Assembly (NCBI RefSeq): GCF_000018405.1 | Contig: NC_009943.1 | Span: 3,227,001-3,291,000 of the forward strand | Length of the DNA: 64,000 nucleotides | Reading direction: 5' to 3' | DNA from: Desulfosudis oleivorans Hxd3 | GTDB taxonomy: Bacteria > Desulfobacterota > Desulfobacteria > Desulfobacterales > Desulfosudaceae | Part shown: piece by piece, positions 17,007 to 30,354 of the stretch | Layout of the letters: every line of letters begins with the position of its first letter | Numbering within the stretch: position 1 is the stretch's first letter | Position numbers and translations under genes: made by a program | Notes under the pieces: generated by a model | The model's database searches: none | Seen by the model: only the letters and a program-made list of their open reading frames with translations | What the model was told of the DNA's origin: nothing

Positions 17007-18260
17007 ATGAGCAAGCGTGACGAGGTCCATGAAAAGCTCATCTGCTCTTTCTGCGGCAAGACCCAGAAAGAGGTCAAAAAGCTTATCGCCGGCCCGGCCG
17101 TCTATATCTGCGATGAGTGCATTCACCTGTGCGGTGAGATCATCGAAGAGGAGTACGAGCGGGAAACCGAGGGCACCCGTGAACTGCTGGCGCCCAAGGA
17201 GATAAAAACCCTGCTGGACGACTACGTCATCGAGCAGGAGCGGGCCAAGAAGGCCCTGGCCGTGGCGGTTTACAACCACTACAAGCGGCTGGACACCTCG
17301 GTAAAAACCAGTGACGTGGAGATTCAGAAAAGCAACATTCTGCTGATCGGCCCCACCGGGTGCGGCAAGACCCTGCTGGCCCAGACCCTGGCCCGGTTTC
17401 TGAACGTGCCGTTTACCATTGCCGACGCCACCACCCTTACCGAGGCGGGTTACGTGGGCGAGGATGTGGAAAACATCATTCTCTCCCTGCTGCAGAACGC
17501 CGACTATGACGTGGAAAAGGCCCAGCGGGGCATTGTCTACGTGGACGAAATCGACAAAATCGCCCAGCGCTCCGACAACCCCTCCATCACCCGGGACGTC
17601 TCCGGCGAGGGCGTACAGCAGGCCCTGCTGAAGATCATGGAAGGCACCCTGGCCAGCGTGCCGCCCAAGGGCGGCCGCAAGCACCCGCAGCAGGACTTTG
17701 TCAAGGTGGACACCACCAACATTCTGTTCATCTGCGGCGGTACCTTTACGGGCCTGGACAAGCTCATCGAACGCCGGGTGGGAGAAAAGACCATCGGGTT
17801 CGGCAGCAAGGTCACCGGTGAGAAAGACAAAAACTACAACCAGTCGCTGCAGCTGGTGGAGCCCCAGGACCTGATCCGGTTCGGCCTGATTCCCGAATTT
17901 CTGGGCCGGTTGCCTATTATCGTGACCCTGGACGAATTGAGCGAAGAGTCCCTGGTCAAAATTCTCACCGAGCCAAAAAACGCCCTGATCAAGCAGTTTC
18001 AGAAGCTGTTTGAAATCGAAGGGGTCAACCTGCGGTTCACGGACAGCGCCCTGGCCACGGTGGCCTCCCTGGCCATGAAACGCAAGTCCGGCGCCCGGGG
18101 CCTGCGCTCCATTCTTGAAAGCTGCATGCTGGACCTGATGTACGAAATTCCCTCCCAGGAAGGCGTCAAGGAGTGCGTGATCGGCGAAGAGGTGATCAAA
18201 AAGAAGGAAGCGCCCATGCTCATTTTCGAGCAGGCCAAAAAACAGAAAAAGCAGGCATAA
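17007..18260 (+). CDS. clpX: ATP-dependent Clp protease ATP-binding subunit ClpX
   Basis: AAA+ unfoldase that delivers tagged proteins, including SsrA-tagged ones, to ClpP; 417 residues. The N-terminal C4 zinc finger has Cys13, 16, 35 and 38. Walker A reads GPTGCGKT and Walker B VYVDEIDK. The C-terminal D2 small domain carries the conserved [12 protein letters not shown]. The ATG is two bases beyond the clpP stop, with an AGGAGG ribosome site inside the clpP end. Confidence 0.97.
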   Translation: MSKRDEVHEKLICSFCGKTQKEVKKLIAGPAVYICDECIHLCGEIIEEEYERETEGTRELLAPKEIKTLLDDYVIEQERAKKALAVAVYNHYKRLDTSVKTSDVEIQKSNILLIGPTGCGKTLLAQTLARFLNVPFTIADATTLTEAGYVGEDVENIILSLLQNADYDVEKAQRGIVYVDEIDKIAQRSDNPSITRDVSGEGVQQALLKIMEGTLASVPPKGGRKHPQQDFVKVDTTNILFICGGTFTGLDKLIERRVGEKTIGFGSKVTGEKDKNYNQSLQLVEPQDLIRFGLIPEFLGRLPIIVTLDELSEESLVKILTEPKNALIKQFQKLFEIEGVNLRFTDSALATVASLAMKRKSGARGLRSILESCMLDLMYEIPSQEGVKECVIGEEVIKKKEAPMLIFEQAKKQKKQA

Positions 18261-18365
18261 CCCCCGTCCGGGTATGCCCCAGCTTCCGCGGACTCACATC
18301 CATACCAGACAGGCGATGACGCCATGATTCATATACCCAAGCTGTTCAGGCAGGAGGAGGAAGAG

Positions 18366-20759
18366 ATGTCCAGCCTGAGCCTCCCCCTGTTGCCTTTACG
18401 GGACATCGTTGTTTTTCCCTACATGGTGGTGCCGCTGTTCATCGGCCGGGAACGGTCTATCGCGGCCCTGGCAACGGCGATGGACCAGGACAAGCATATT
18501 TTCCTGGCCGTTCAGACCCGGCCCGACATCGACGATCCCGGTAAAAACGATATCAAGACCATCGGCACCATCGGCACGGTGCTTCAGATGCTGCGGCTTT
18601 CCGATGGAACGGTCAAGGCCCTGGTGGAGGGCTCCGTCCGGGGCCGCATCGTCAACTTCCTGCCCGGTGAAGATTTTTTCAAGGTTGAGGTCCGCCCGGT
18701 CATTGAAACCGGCCTTCCCCTGGCCGAAGAGACCGCCTTTACCCGGACGGTGCGAGAAAGTTTTGACGCCTTTGTAAAACACAACAAGGACGCCGTGCCC
18801 CCGGAGATTCAGGCCAACATCGCGACCATCACCAATGCCTCCCAGCTGGCCGATACCATCGCGGCCCATGTGCCATTCAACATCAAGAACAAACAGCGGC
18901 TGCTGGAAGAGGCGGACCTGAAACACCGCATGACCGAGCTGTCCGGGTTCATCCGCTCGGAGATCGAAATCGCCGGCATTGAGCAGAAGATCAAGCAGCG
19001 CGTCAAAAAGCAGATGGAGCAGCATCAGAAGAACTACTATCTCAACGAGCAGATGCGGGCCATCAAGAAGGAGATGGGCGGGGACAAGGACGAGGCCGGC
19101 GAAGAGCTGGCCGAGCTGGAGCGGCGCATCAAGCGCAAAAAGATGTCCAAAGAAGGGGCCCGCAAGGCCCGGCACGAGCTGAAAAAACTGAAGAACACGC
19201 CGCCCATGTCCGCCGAACACACCGTGATCCGAAATTACATTGACTGGATCATCAGCCTGCCCTGGCTCAGCAGAAGCAAGGTAAACAACAACATTGACGC
19301 GGCGGAGACGATTTTAAACGAGGACCACTACGGCCTGGAAAAACCAAAAGAGCGCATTCTGGAATACCTGGCGGTCCAGTCCCTGGTCAAAAAGGTCAAA
19401 GGCCCCATTCTCTGCCTGGTGGGTCCGCCGGGCGTGGGGAAAACCTCCCTGGCCAAGTCCGTTGCCCGGGCCACGGGCAGAAATTTTGTGCGCATCTCTC
19501 TGGGCGGCGTGCGGGATGAGGCCGAGATTCGGGGCCACCGGCGCACCTATATCGGCTCCATGCCCGGCAAGATCATTCAAGCCCTGCGCAAGACCAGCGT
19601 GAACAACCCGGTGTTCTGCCTGGACGAAGTGGACAAGATGAGCATGGATTTCCGGGGCGACCCGTCGGCGGCCCTGCTGGAGGTGCTGGACCCGGAGCAG
19701 AACTTCGCCTTTAACGACCACTACCTGGACATGGACTACGACCTGTCCGACATCCTGTTTGTCACCACGGCCAACAGCCTGCACAGCATTCCACTGCCCC
19801 TGCAGGACCGCATGGAGATCATCAAGCTGCCCGGTTACACCGAGTATGAAAAATACAATATCGCCACTCAGTTTTTGATTCCCAAGCAGCTCAAGGCCAA
19901 CGGCGTGGCCGACCGGGAGATCACCTTTTCCAAAAACGCGGTCTACACCATCATTCAGCGCTATACCCGGGAGGCCGGGGTCCGCAACCTGGAACGGGAG
20001 ATATCCACCATCTGCCGAAAAATCGCACGGGAGGTGGCAAAGGGCAACGGCCACCACAGTTTCCGCATCACCGCCGGAACAGTGGCCAAATACCTGGGCC
20101 CGCCCTCCTATCATCACGGCCAGATGGAAAACGACGATCGAGTGGGCCTGGTCACCGGCCTGGCCTGGACCCAGGTGGGCGGCGAACTGCTGAGCGTGGA
20201 GACGGCCATCATGCCGGGCAAGGGAGAGCTGACCATCACCGGCAAGCTGGGCGACGTGATGAAGGAATCGGCCCAGGCCGCCGTAAGCTACGTACGGTCC
20301 CGGTCCGATCAGTTTAAAATTGATTCGGACTTTCACAAAAAATTCGACATTCACATTCATGTGCCCGAAGGCGCCATTCCCAAGGATGGACCATCGGCCG
20401 GGGTCACCATGTGCACATCCCTGGTGTCGGCCCTGACCAAGAAACCGGTCTACCGGAACCTGGCCATGACCGGCGAGATCACCCTGCGGGGCCGGGTCCT
20501 GCCCGTGGGCGGCATTCGGGACAAGATCCTGGCTGCCCACCGGGGCGGCATTCACCGGATTATCATTCCCAAGGAGTGTGAAAAGGACTTGAATGAGATT
20601 CCGCCCACCATCGCCAAAAAGCTGGAGATCATCCTGTCCGAGCACATGGACGAAATCCTGGATCTGGCCTTAAAACCGGCGGATTCAGCCGCCGGCGACC
20701 CGGCACCGCCCGTCGCGGCGGCCCAGCCGGAGAACGGCGCGAAAAACAGCGCCAACTGA
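18366..20759 (+). CDS. lon: Lon ATP-dependent serine protease
   Basis: A Lon protease of 797 residues from ATG 18366. It has the N-terminal substrate domain ([13 protein letters not shown]), AAA+ Walker A GPPGVGKT and Walker [10 protein letters not shown]. The C-terminal protease has catalytic Ser in [10 protein letters not shown] and Lys in [10 protein letters not shown]. An upstream in-frame ATG at 18324 would add 14 residues ([14 protein letters not shown]). AGGAGG eight bases before 18366 and the family N-terminus favour the later start. It lies 105 bp after clpX on the same strand and degrades misfolded and some regulatory proteins in the cytoplasm. Confidence 0.97.
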   Translation: MSSLSLPLLPLRDIVVFPYMVVPLFIGRERSIAALATAMDQDKHIFLAVQTRPDIDDPGKNDIKTIGTIGTVLQMLRLSDGTVKALVEGSVRGRIVNFLPGEDFFKVEVRPVIETGLPLAEETAFTRTVRESFDAFVKHNKDAVPPEIQANIATITNASQLADTIAAHVPFNIKNKQRLLEEADLKHRMTELSGFIRSEIEIAGIEQKIKQRVKKQMEQHQKNYYLNEQMRAIKKEMGGDKDEAGEELAELERRIKRKKMSKEGARKARHELKKLKNTPPMSAEHTVIRNYIDWIISLPWLSRSKVNNNIDAAETILNEDHYGLEKPKERILEYLAVQSLVKKVKGPILCLVGPPGVGKTSLAKSVARATGRNFVRISLGGVRDEAEIRGHRRTYIGSMPGKIIQALRKTSVNNPVFCLDEVDKMSMDFRGDPSAALLEVLDPEQNFAFNDHYLDMDYDLSDILFVTTANSLHSIPLPLQDRMEIIKLPGYTEYEKYNIATQFLIPKQLKANGVADREITFSKNAVYTIIQRYTREAGVRNLEREISTICRKIAREVAKGNGHHSFRITAGTVAKYLGPPSYHHGQMENDDRVGLVTGLAWTQVGGELLSVETAIMPGKGELTITGKLGDVMKESAQAAVSYVRSRSDQFKIDSDFHKKFDIHIHVPEGAIPKDGPSAGVTMCTSLVSALTKKPVYRNLAMTGEITLRGRVLPVGGIRDKILAAHRGGIHRIIIPKECEKDLNEIPPTIAKKLEIILSEHMDEILDLALKPADSAAGDPAPPVAAAQPENGAKNSAN

Positions 20760-20780
20760 TAAAAGACATCCCTTTTTGTC

Positions 20781-20809
20781 TTGACTTTGCCACAAGGGGT
20801 TGCTAAAAG
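20781..20809 (+). promoter_or_regulatory. Promoter of the tRNA-Val/tRNA-Asp pair
   Basis: TTGACT (20781-20786), a 17-bp spacer and TAAAAG (20804-20809) end about 20 bp before tRNA-Val. The -10 is off consensus. Confidence 0.5.
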
Positions 20810-20830
20810 ACCTTTTACGCAACACGGACA

Positions 20831-20906
20831 GGGCGGGTAGCTCAGTTGGGAGAGCATCGGCCTTACAAGCCGAGGGTCACAGGTTCAAGCCCTGTTCCGC
20901 CCACCA
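20831..20906 (+). tRNA. tRNA-Val (TAC)
   Basis: Acceptor GGGCGGG pairs with TCCGCCC. The anticodon loop CTTACAA has anticodon TAC, the T-loop is GGTTCAAGCC, and CCA is encoded at 20904-20906. Confidence 0.95.
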
Positions 20907-20929
20907 TGGGCGTTTAACCTGTCAGTTCC

Positions 20930-21007
<78 letters not shown>

Positions 21008-21015
21008 CAAAATCA

Positions 21016-21050
21016 AAAGGGCCTGGAGAATTACTCCAGGCCCTTTTTTG
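21016..21050. terminator. Bidirectional terminator between tRNA-Asp and clpB
   Basis: The stem GGGCCTGGAG / CTCCAGGCCC has a short loop and is followed by TTTTTT on the plus strand. On the minus strand it is followed by TTTTGATTTT. It ends the tRNA transcript and the convergent clpB transcript. Confidence 0.9.
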
Positions 21051-21070
21051 TTTAATGTCTGAAAAAGAAA

Positions 21071-23659
<2,589 letters not shown>

Positions 23660-23783
23660 TATTTTTACGCTCCTTTTTCCTTTTTCGCATGGTTGTCAAA
23701 CATACGGATTGGAATAAAAATAAGCACAAAAACAGCGGTTTCAACAGAGATTTTTTGTTTATTATGCAGATGCCCCTATCCGC

Positions 23784-23810
23784 ATCGCTATCGGGATCGG
23801 GTTCGGTATC
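23784..23810. repeat. Short ATCGGT-rich intergenic repeat, copy 2
   Basis: Matches 1581-1607 at 24 of 27 bases and lies in the 290-bp gap between clpB and smpB. Apart from this repeat the gap (23660-23949) shows no gene and no clear terminator for smpB. Confidence 0.5.
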
Positions 23811-23949
23811 AATGCGATTTATTGTTTCTTGGCTTTCGATCCCGATTCGGAGAGGCGGTAGAGGTATTTTGAATCAATTTATGCTGGGTTACCCGGTCCG
23901 GCCTTCGCCCCAGGGGCTACGGCCCGACGATGACGTGGGGGTGGGGGGG

Positions 23950-24438
23950 TTACCGCTGACTCTTTCTGGCCCGGTCCAGTTCCCGCTTGGCGTCTTTCTG
24001 CTTGAGGGATTCCCGCTTATCGAACTTGCGCTTGCCCTTGGCCAGGGCCACGGCCACCTTGGCCTTGCCGCCTTTAAAATAGACCTTGACCGGAATCAGG
24101 GAGTAGCCCTTTTCATTGATCTTGCCGATCAGTTTTTTCAGTTCCCGTTTGTGTACCAGCAGTTTCCGGGGCCGCTCGGGCTCGTGGTTGTCGTAGTGGG
24201 CAAAAGAATAGGCGCTGATGTGCATCTGGTAGAGAAAAAGCTCGCCGTTCTTTATTTTTGCATAGGCATCTTTGAGGTTGGCCCGGCCGCCCCGAAGAGA
24301 TTTCACCTCGGTTCCGGTGAGCACCATGCCGGCCTCAAACTCGTCTTCGAGAAAAAAGTCGTGACGGGCCTTTTTGTTTTCCGTAACAATTTTTATGCGT
24401 ACCGTTTCCACAGGGAGACTCCGATGGTATCGGCCCAT
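23950..24438 (-). CDS. smpB: SsrA-binding protein SmpB
   Basis: Carries tmRNA to stalled ribosomes for trans-translation; 162 residues. The conserved blocks are NKKARHDFF near the N-terminus, GTEVKSLRGG, HISAY and the Lys/Arg-rich C-terminal tail that inserts into the mRNA channel (KRKFDKRESLKQKDAKRE). ATG 24438 lies 13 bp after the ptsI stop. The frame is open upstream into ptsI, but that extension is not family sequence. Its products are tagged for ClpXP, whose genes are in this window. Confidence 0.95.
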   Translation of the reverse strand: MGRYHRSLPVETVRIKIVTENKKARHDFFLEDEFEAGMVLTGTEVKSLRGGRANLKDAYAKIKNGELFLYQMHISAYSFAHYDNHEPERPRKLLVHKRELKKLIGKINEKGYSLIPVKVYFKGGKAKVAVALAKGKRKFDKRESLKQKDAKRELDRARKSQR

Positions 24439-24451
24439 GCCGATGGCTTTG

Positions 24452-26227
24452 CTATTGCGTGATGTCGGGCAGGGAGGGGAAAAGATCGCCAAACCGCTGG
24501 TGTACCAGGTCACTGATCTGGGCGGCCGTGTTTTTCGTAAACACCTCATCCATAAAAGACTTGGTATCCCCGGCCTTCATGGACCGGATGGCGTTTTTCA
24601 TAATGGGAATGGCGGGCGGATTCATGCTCAGTCGCTCCAGGCCCAGGCCCAGCAGAATCGGCAGGTTGATCGGGAAACCGGCCATCTCGCCGCACATCAC
24701 CACATCCACGCCCTTGCTTTTACCCACCTCAATCACCTGCCGGATCATGCGAATCACCGCCGGGTGAAAGGTCTGAAACAGGTGGGCCACCTGGCGGTTG
24801 CCCCGGTCGATGGCCAGGGAATACTGCACCAGATCATTGGTGCCGATGCTGAAAAAGTCCACGATATCGGCCAGCATGTCGGCGATGATCACCGTGGCCG
24901 GGACCTCGATCATGGCCCCCACCTCGATATCGCCGTTGTACGCCAGGCCGTCCTTTTTCAGTGAATCAGCGGCCGTGTCCAGCGCCTCCCTTGCCTGTAC
25001 CATCTCTTCGTAGGCGGAGATCAGGGGAAACATCACCTTGACGTTGCCGAATGCCGAGGCCCGCAGAATGGCCCGCAGCTGGGTCTGAAACACCTCGGGC
25101 CGTTTCAGGCAGAACCGGATGGCCCGCAGCCCCAGGGCCGGATTGGCCTCTTCCTCGGTCTGGTCATAGGCCACCACCTTGTCGCCGTTGATGTCCAGTG
25201 TCCGAATGGTCACCGGCTTGGGGGCCATGGTCTCCACCACCTTGCGGTATTCTAAAAAGAGCTCCTCTTCAGTGGGAAACTCCTTGCGGCTCAGGTAGAG
25301 AAATTCGGTTCTGAAAAGACCAATACCGTCGGCGCCATACTCTTTTGCATGGCCGATTTCCGCGGGCAGCTCAATATTGGCCAGCACCTTAACGGAAACG
25401 CCGTCCACGGTCTGGACCGGCAGGTGACTGCTTTTGGCCACATCAATCTTGTAGGCCTCGTACTCCTGCTCCCGGTTCTGGTACTTGATGATCGATTCAT
25501 CGGTGGGGTTGACGATGACGATACCACTTTCACCGTCCACGATGATGATATCGTCGTTGCGGATCATCTTGGTGGCATTTTCCATACCCAGCACCGAAGG
25601 GATATCAAGCGTTTTGGCGATAATGGCGGTGTGGGAGGTGCGCCCCCCCCGGTCGGTGACAAACCCCTTGATCTTGTCAAGCTGAATCTGGCTGGTGTCG
25701 GCCGGGGAGAGGTCATGGGCCACCAGGATCACCCGCTTGTCGATCTTGCCGATATCCACCGTGGTGGTGCCCAGCAGCTGCTGCATGATCCGGTTGGTAA
25801 CCTGGGCGATATCGGTCACCCGGCCCTTGATGTAGGGGTCGGCGATATCCCGGAACATCTCCCGCACGTCGGCCACGGTTTTTTTCAGTGCCCACTCGGC
25901 GTTGACCTGCTCGTTCTCAATGGTTTCAATGGTCTTGCCGTAAAGCATCTTGTCCTTGAACATCACCATGTGGGTTTCAAGGATATGCACATGGTCCTGC
26001 AGGTCTTCCGGCACGTCCTTGATAATGGCGGACAATTCGTCCTTGGCTTTTTTGACCGCGGCCTTGAACCGGTTGACCTCCTTTGAGATATTTTTGCTGT
26101 CAATGAAATACTTCTCCACCACCTCCACACCGGACGTATCCGTATCGATAAGATAGGCCTTGCCGATACAGATGCCGGGTGAACCGGCCACACCCACCAG
26201 TTTGATTTCGTTCCTGCCGTCCGTCAT
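24452..26227 (-). CDS. ptsI: Phosphoenolpyruvate-protein phosphotransferase (Enzyme I)
   Basis: Enzyme I of the phosphotransferase system, 591 residues. It takes phosphate from phosphoenolpyruvate onto an active-site His (GGRTSHTAIIAK) and passes it to HPr. The catalytic Cys of the PEP-binding domain is in VVMCGEMAG. It is in an operon with ptsH (6-bp gap) and ahead of smpB. No sugar-specific EIIB/C permease is in view, so the pair may serve regulation, as in many Deltaproteobacteria. Confidence 0.95.
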   Translation of the reverse strand: MTDGRNEIKLVGVAGSPGICIGKAYLIDTDTSGVEVVEKYFIDSKNISKEVNRFKAAVKKAKDELSAIIKDVPEDLQDHVHILETHMVMFKDKMLYGKTIETIENEQVNAEWALKKTVADVREMFRDIADPYIKGRVTDIAQVTNRIMQQLLGTTTVDIGKIDKRVILVAHDLSPADTSQIQLDKIKGFVTDRGGRTSHTAIIAKTLDIPSVLGMENATKMIRNDDIIIVDGESGIVIVNPTDESIIKYQNREQEYEAYKIDVAKSSHLPVQTVDGVSVKVLANIELPAEIGHAKEYGADGIGLFRTEFLYLSRKEFPTEEELFLEYRKVVETMAPKPVTIRTLDINGDKVVAYDQTEEEANPALGLRAIRFCLKRPEVFQTQLRAILRASAFGNVKVMFPLISAYEEMVQAREALDTAADSLKKDGLAYNGDIEVGAMIEVPATVIIADMLADIVDFFSIGTNDLVQYSLAIDRGNRQVAHLFQTFHPAVIRMIRQVIEVGKSKGVDVVMCGEMAGFPINLPILLGLGLERLSMNPPAIPIMKNAIRSMKAGDTKSFMDEVFTKNTAAQISDLVHQRFGDLFPSLPDITQ

Positions 26228-26233
26228 GGGTGT

Positions 26234-26515
26234 CTATTCTCCAAACCCGTTGTTCACCAGAACCGCCATCTCTTCAAGTATATGACTGTCCGCCGCGGAA
26301 TCCACTTTCAGTGTCACGGTCATACCCCTGGAACAGGCCAGGGTCAGAATATCAATCACACTGGTGGCGTCCACCGCCTGCCTATTGCTTATCAGCCACG
26401 CACCGCCGCTTGCCCGGCCCGCCACTGCCGCCAGTTTGGCCGCAGCCCTGGCGTGAAGCCCGAGTTCATTGACAATGGATACGGTTTTTTCAAGTGTGTG
26501 AGTAGAATTGTCCAT
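26234..26515 (-). CDS. ptsH: Phosphocarrier protein HPr
   Basis: A 93-residue HPr. The phosphorylated His21 is in NELGLHARAAAKLA. Ser52 (VDATSVIDIL) occupies the regulatory Ser position, but its surroundings differ from the usual AKSIMGVM. The N-terminus is about six residues longer than E. coli HPr. It is first in the ptsH-ptsI-smpB operon. The 259 bp between it and the divergent kinase gene must hold both promoters, but no strong one could be assigned. Confidence 0.93.
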   Translation of the reverse strand: MDNSTHTLEKTVSIVNELGLHARAAAKLAAVAGRASGGAWLISNRQAVDATSVIDILTLACSRGMTVTLKVDSAADSHILEEMAVLVNNGFGE

Positions 26516-26774
26516 TACGCAAGGGGTGTTTATAGCACACCCGGAGCGGACGTGTCAATTGCAGAACCAAAGCCAAATCAAAAGATTTAAAAGGGTTGCG
26601 GGCCATCAGGTAAGGATTTTACCGGGTTTTCGGCATCGCGAATCCCGGAACAAAAGGTTGTTTTGCATTGCCACAGGACCGGGGAATGGTCTATAGTATA
26701 AAGACTTCAGCCATATAATCCTCAACCCGCTAAACGATGGTGTATTGGATATCCGGACCGGCAGAGAGGCATTC

Positions 26775-29700
26775 ATGAACCACGGATTGCGACTTTCAAA
26801 ACAGCTGTACCTGGCAGCGTTTCTGCTGCTCTCTATTTCCCTGTTGTCCGTACCCTTTACCCTTGCCGGCGGCGACAAACACGGTGCCCTGGAGTTGACT
26901 CCGGAAGAACGGATATGGCTTGATGAAAACCCGGATAAGCTGGCCCTCTGGTTTAACACCGAATTCCCTCCCATTGAATTTGCTTCCGACACCGGCGTTT
27001 TTACCGGCATGGGCGCGGACGTGATCGCCCTTGTGGAAGACCTGCTGGATGTTGCCTTTATCAGGCAGCCCTGCGAAGACTGGAACCGGCACCTGACAGC
27101 CCTGGCCTCCGGGGAGTGCGCCATTGCGCCCACCATCGTGGCCACTCCTGAAAGAGAAGCGTACGCCTTTTTCACCCAGCCCTATGCCACGGTGCCTGTG
27201 GTGATCATCACCCGCCGGGGCGCTTCCCATGACATGACCATAAACGATCTGCTGGGCAAGCGGGTGGCCGTTGTGTCCGGGTATGCCACAGAAAGCTACG
27301 CTTCGAGGCATTCCCTGCGGGTGGGGTTTAACGTGGTGCCGGTGTCCAATGTGGTCGAAGGGCTTCACACCGTCTCCCTGGGCCACGTGGACGCATTTCT
27401 GGAAAACCTGGCGGTGGCCGCCTACTACATCGACAGGGAGGGCATCTCCAACCTGTCCGTGGCCGGCGCCACGGACTACGCTTTTGCCTGGAGCATCGGC
27501 GTCAGCCGCCGGTATCCGCTGCTGTTCAGCGCCATTCAGAAGGCCATTGATGCGATCCCCGCAAACGAGATGCAGGCCGCCCACCGAAAATGGATATCCC
27601 TGGAGGTGTCCAACTGGCTGAGCCCGGAAACATGGCGCCTGATCTGGGTGATCGCCGGGTTCGGTGTCTTGCTGATTGCGGGGCTGATTGTTATCACCTA
27701 TGCGCTGCGCCGCCGGCTCAGGGAAAAGGTCGCCAACCTGGAACAGGCCCAGCAGAAAATCATTGAGCAGGCCGACCGGCTGCGTCTGGCCACTGAAGCC
27801 CTTCAGGCCGGTGTGTGGGACTCCTACCCGATTCAGCAAAAAACCCATTTAAGCCGGCAGTGGTGTGCCATGCTGGGTTATCCGGACGCGGCCAGAGAAT
27901 TCCCCGAGGAGGAATTTATCAGGACCTTTATTCATCCCGACGATCTTCCGGCAGCAGACAAAGCCTTTCAGGGGCACATTGCTTCCGGCGGACATGGACA
28001 GTTTGAGGCCGAATTCCGGCTGCGCAGGGCCGACGGTACCTGGTGCTGGGTGCTCTGCAACGGCCGGGCCGTTGAGTGGGATGAAAACGGGGCCGTCTCC
28101 CGTATCATCGGCCTGGATGTCAACATCCAGAGCATCAAAGAGAACCAGGAGCGGCTGGCTGCAAGCGAGGCCCGATTCCGGGCTGTTTTCGAAAACGCGC
28201 CCTACGCCATTGTGATCAGCGATTCTGAAACCGGGCAACTGCTGTCGGCCAACAATGAGTTTCTCCAACGCCGGGGCCTTGACCGGACGGCGCTGTCTAC
28301 CGCCAATATCTGGGATTTTTCTTCCCTTCCTGAAGAGGAAGCTATCGATATCATCAACACCCTGTGGACCACCGGGTCGATAAAAAACCGTGAGGCCACG
28401 GTGACACGAAAGGACGGAAGCCTCGGACACCTTCTGTACTCGTCGGTAATACTGGAGATCGAGGACAAAAAACAGATCCTTACCATGACAGTGGATGTGA
28501 CGGAAAAACGGCAGGCCGAGGAGGCTTTAAAGCAAAGTGAAGCCCGCTTTCGATCGCTTTTCAAAATGGCGCCGGTTCCCCTGGCCGCCATTTCCCTGAA
28601 TGGCGAGATACTGGATGTCAATGACCGTCTCACCGAGGTGGTGGGCTACACCATGGACGATGCCCCTACCATGGATCACTGGTGGCGCCTGGCCTATCCC
28701 GATCCCGATTACCGGAAGCGGCTGATGGCGGGCTGGCAGGACACGATTGATCGGGCCGCGAAAAGCGCCACACCGGTCACCATGGGTGAAATCCGGGTGA
28801 CCTGCAAAAACGGCATCGAACGGACCATGATCATCGGCGCCAACCGCATCGAAGAAAGCCTGCTGATCAGTTTTTTTGACATCACGGCCCGAAAAAAAGC
28901 GGAGGCGGAGCGGGAAAAACTCCAGGAGCAGCTGCTTCAGGCCCAGAAGCTGGAGGCGGTGGGAGTTCTGGCCGGAGGCGTGGCCCATGATTTTAACAAC
29001 ATGCTGGGCGCCATCATCGGGTTTGCAGAACTGGCCATCGAGGCAACAGACAGCGACAGCCCGCAATACAAGTACCTGGAAAACATACTTCAGGCGGCCC
29101 GCCACTCCGCCGATCTCACCGGCCAGCTTCTGGCCTTTGCCCGCAAACAGACCATTGTGCCTACTGTGCTGGACCTCAACGCGTCGGTGGAGGGCCTGCT
29201 TAAAATTCTTTCCCGGCTCATGGGGGAAAACATCGAACTGGCGTGGCAACCCGGACCCGGGCACTGTACCGTCCGGCTGGACCCCTCCCAGTTAAACCAG
29301 GTGGTGACAAACCTCTGCATTAATGCCAGGGACGCCATTGTGGATGTGGGCAACATCACACTTGAAACCGACACGCTCTTTTTTGACCAGGACTATTGCG
29401 ATACCCATGCCGAATTTACACCGGGTGAGTATGTGATGCTGGCGGTGAGTGACAACGGGGTCGGCATGGACCGCCAGACCATGGACCATGTGTTTGACCC
29501 CTTTTTCACCACCAAAAAACAGGGCAAGGGAACCGGCCTGGGCCTGGCCACGGTGTACGGCATCGTCAAACAGAACAATGGGTTTATCAGCGTATACAGT
29601 GAACCTGGTAACGGGTCCACCTTTCGAGTCTATTTCCCGCGGCACAGGGCCGAGGAGGAGGAGGAGCCGGACCGGCCGGAATCAGCGGAAGAACCGTTCA

Positions 29701-30083
29701 CCACCGGCCGCAAGGAGACCATCCTGATCGTGGAGGATGATCCGGTGCTTTTGGAAATGGGAACCATTATGGTGCAACGGCTGGGATACTCGGTCATGGC
29801 GGCAGCCACTCCCCAGGAAGCACTGGAAATGGTGGATACGCACGGCACGGCCATTGACCTGATGATCACCGATGTGGTGATGCCGGAAATGAACGGTAAA
29901 TATCTGGCAGACCAGATTCAGGAGATCTGCCCCGAGATCCGGCTGATTTTCATGTCCGGCTACACCGCCAATGTCATTGTTCACCAGGGTGTGCTGGAAG
30001 AAGGCATCGATTTCATACAGAAGCCCTTTTCTCTGCAGAACCTGGCCGCCAAGATCCGTGAGGTGCTGAAGCGGACGGTGTGA
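26775..30083 (+). CDS. Hybrid sensor histidine kinase with periplasmic binding domain
   Basis: A kinase of 1102 residues. In order: signal-anchor, periplasmic SBP_bac_3-type solute-binding domain (about residues 40-280), one membrane segment (about 295-315), a short coiled coil and three PAS domains with PAC tails (about 335-470, 475-590, 600-715). Next come HisKA with the phospho-His in GGVAHDFNNML (near 737), HATPase_c (DNGVGM, GKGTGLGLA) and a receiver with Asp in MITDVVMPE (near 1031). It probably senses an amino-acid-like ligand outside and relays phosphate to an unseen partner. ATG 26775 has GAGAGG six bases upstream; a TTG at 26745 is a weaker alternative. A hairpin terminator follows. 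Confidence 0.92.
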   Translation: MNHGLRLSKQLYLAAFLLLSISLLSVPFTLAGGDKHGALELTPEERIWLDENPDKLALWFNTEFPPIEFASDTGVFTGMGADVIALVEDLLDVAFIRQPCEDWNRHLTALASGECAIAPTIVATPEREAYAFFTQPYATVPVVIITRRGASHDMTINDLLGKRVAVVSGYATESYASRHSLRVGFNVVPVSNVVEGLHTVSLGHVDAFLENLAVAAYYIDREGISNLSVAGATDYAFAWSIGVSRRYPLLFSAIQKAIDAIPANEMQAAHRKWISLEVSNWLSPETWRLIWVIAGFGVLLIAGLIVITYALRRRLREKVANLEQAQQKIIEQADRLRLATEALQAGVWDSYPIQQKTHLSRQWCAMLGYPDAAREFPEEEFIRTFIHPDDLPAADKAFQGHIASGGHGQFEAEFRLRRADGTWCWVLCNGRAVEWDENGAVSRIIGLDVNIQSIKENQERLAASEARFRAVFENAPYAIVISDSETGQLLSANNEFLQRRGLDRTALSTANIWDFSSLPEEEAIDIINTLWTTGSIKNREATVTRKDGSLGHLLYSSVILEIEDKKQILTMTVDVTEKRQAEEALKQSEARFRSLFKMAPVPLAAISLNGEILDVNDRLTEVVGYTMDDAPTMDHWWRLAYPDPDYRKRLMAGWQDTIDRAAKSATPVTMGEIRVTCKNGIERTMIIGANRIEESLLISFFDITARKKAEAEREKLQEQLLQAQKLEAVGVLAGGVAHDFNNMLGAIIGFAELAIEATDSDSPQYKYLENILQAARHSADLTGQLLAFARKQTIVPTVLDLNASVEGLLKILSRLMGENIELAWQPGPGHCTVRLDPSQLNQVVTNLCINARDAIVDVGNITLETDTLFFDQDYCDTHAEFTPGEYVMLAVSDNGVGMDRQTMDHVFDPFFTTKKQGKGTGLGLATVYGIVKQNNGFISVYSEPGNGSTFRVYFPRHRAEEEEEPDRPESAEEPFTTGRKETILIVEDDPVLLEMGTIMVQRLGYSVMAAATPQEALEMVDTHGTAIDLMITDVVMPEMNGKYLADQIQEICPEIRLIFMSGYTANVIVHQGVLEEGIDFIQKPFSLQNLAAKIREVLKRTV

Positions 30084-30115
30084 TATAAATTTTCAGAGGT
30101 GTCCTTTCGTATTTC

Positions 30116-30144
30116 AAGCCGGCATTCAGGACGCCGGCTTTTTT
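30116..30144 (+). terminator. Terminator of the hybrid kinase gene
   Basis: The stem AAGCCGGC / GCCGGCTT is followed by TTTT, 33 bp after the kinase stop codon. Confidence 0.85.
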
Positions 30145-30185
30145 ATAGACAGTGTCCATCCATTGATTATGAGGACACGACAAAG

Positions 30186-30326
30186 GTTTCCAATCCAGAA
30201 ATGAGAATTTTTTCGCAAGATCAAGGAAAACAAGGACTGACGCGGAGGCGTACTGTTGTACGCCGCACAAGGAAGCCCGCAGTTTGACGCGGAGATTGCG
30301 GGAAAAGGCCATTTATGGATGGAAAC
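30186..30326. repeat. Palindromic MITE-like element, second copy
   Basis: The ends GTTTCCAATCCAGAAATG and inverted GTTTCCATCCATAAATG match with one indel and one mismatch. The centre (30245-30267, GAGGCGTAC TGTT GTACGCCGCA) is nearly the same as 645-668. It sits between the kinase terminator and the ATPase gene, just ahead of the ATPase ribosome site. Confidence 0.7.
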
Positions 30327-30354
30327 TAGACAACAGGCAGTAAAGGAGAGGACC

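Noticed and set aside
19314-20645. 443-residue open frame opposite lon
   Set aside because: Antisense shadow of the Lon ATPase and protease domains.
23660-23780. Heat-shock promoter or CIRCE element upstream of clpB
   Set aside because: No CIRCE inverted repeat is present, and the GTTGAAA stretch lacks a convincing partner box.
30256-30354. 33-residue N-terminal extension of the cation ATPase
   Set aside because: It is the translated palindromic repeat; a strong ribosome site and the domain start support ATG 30355.
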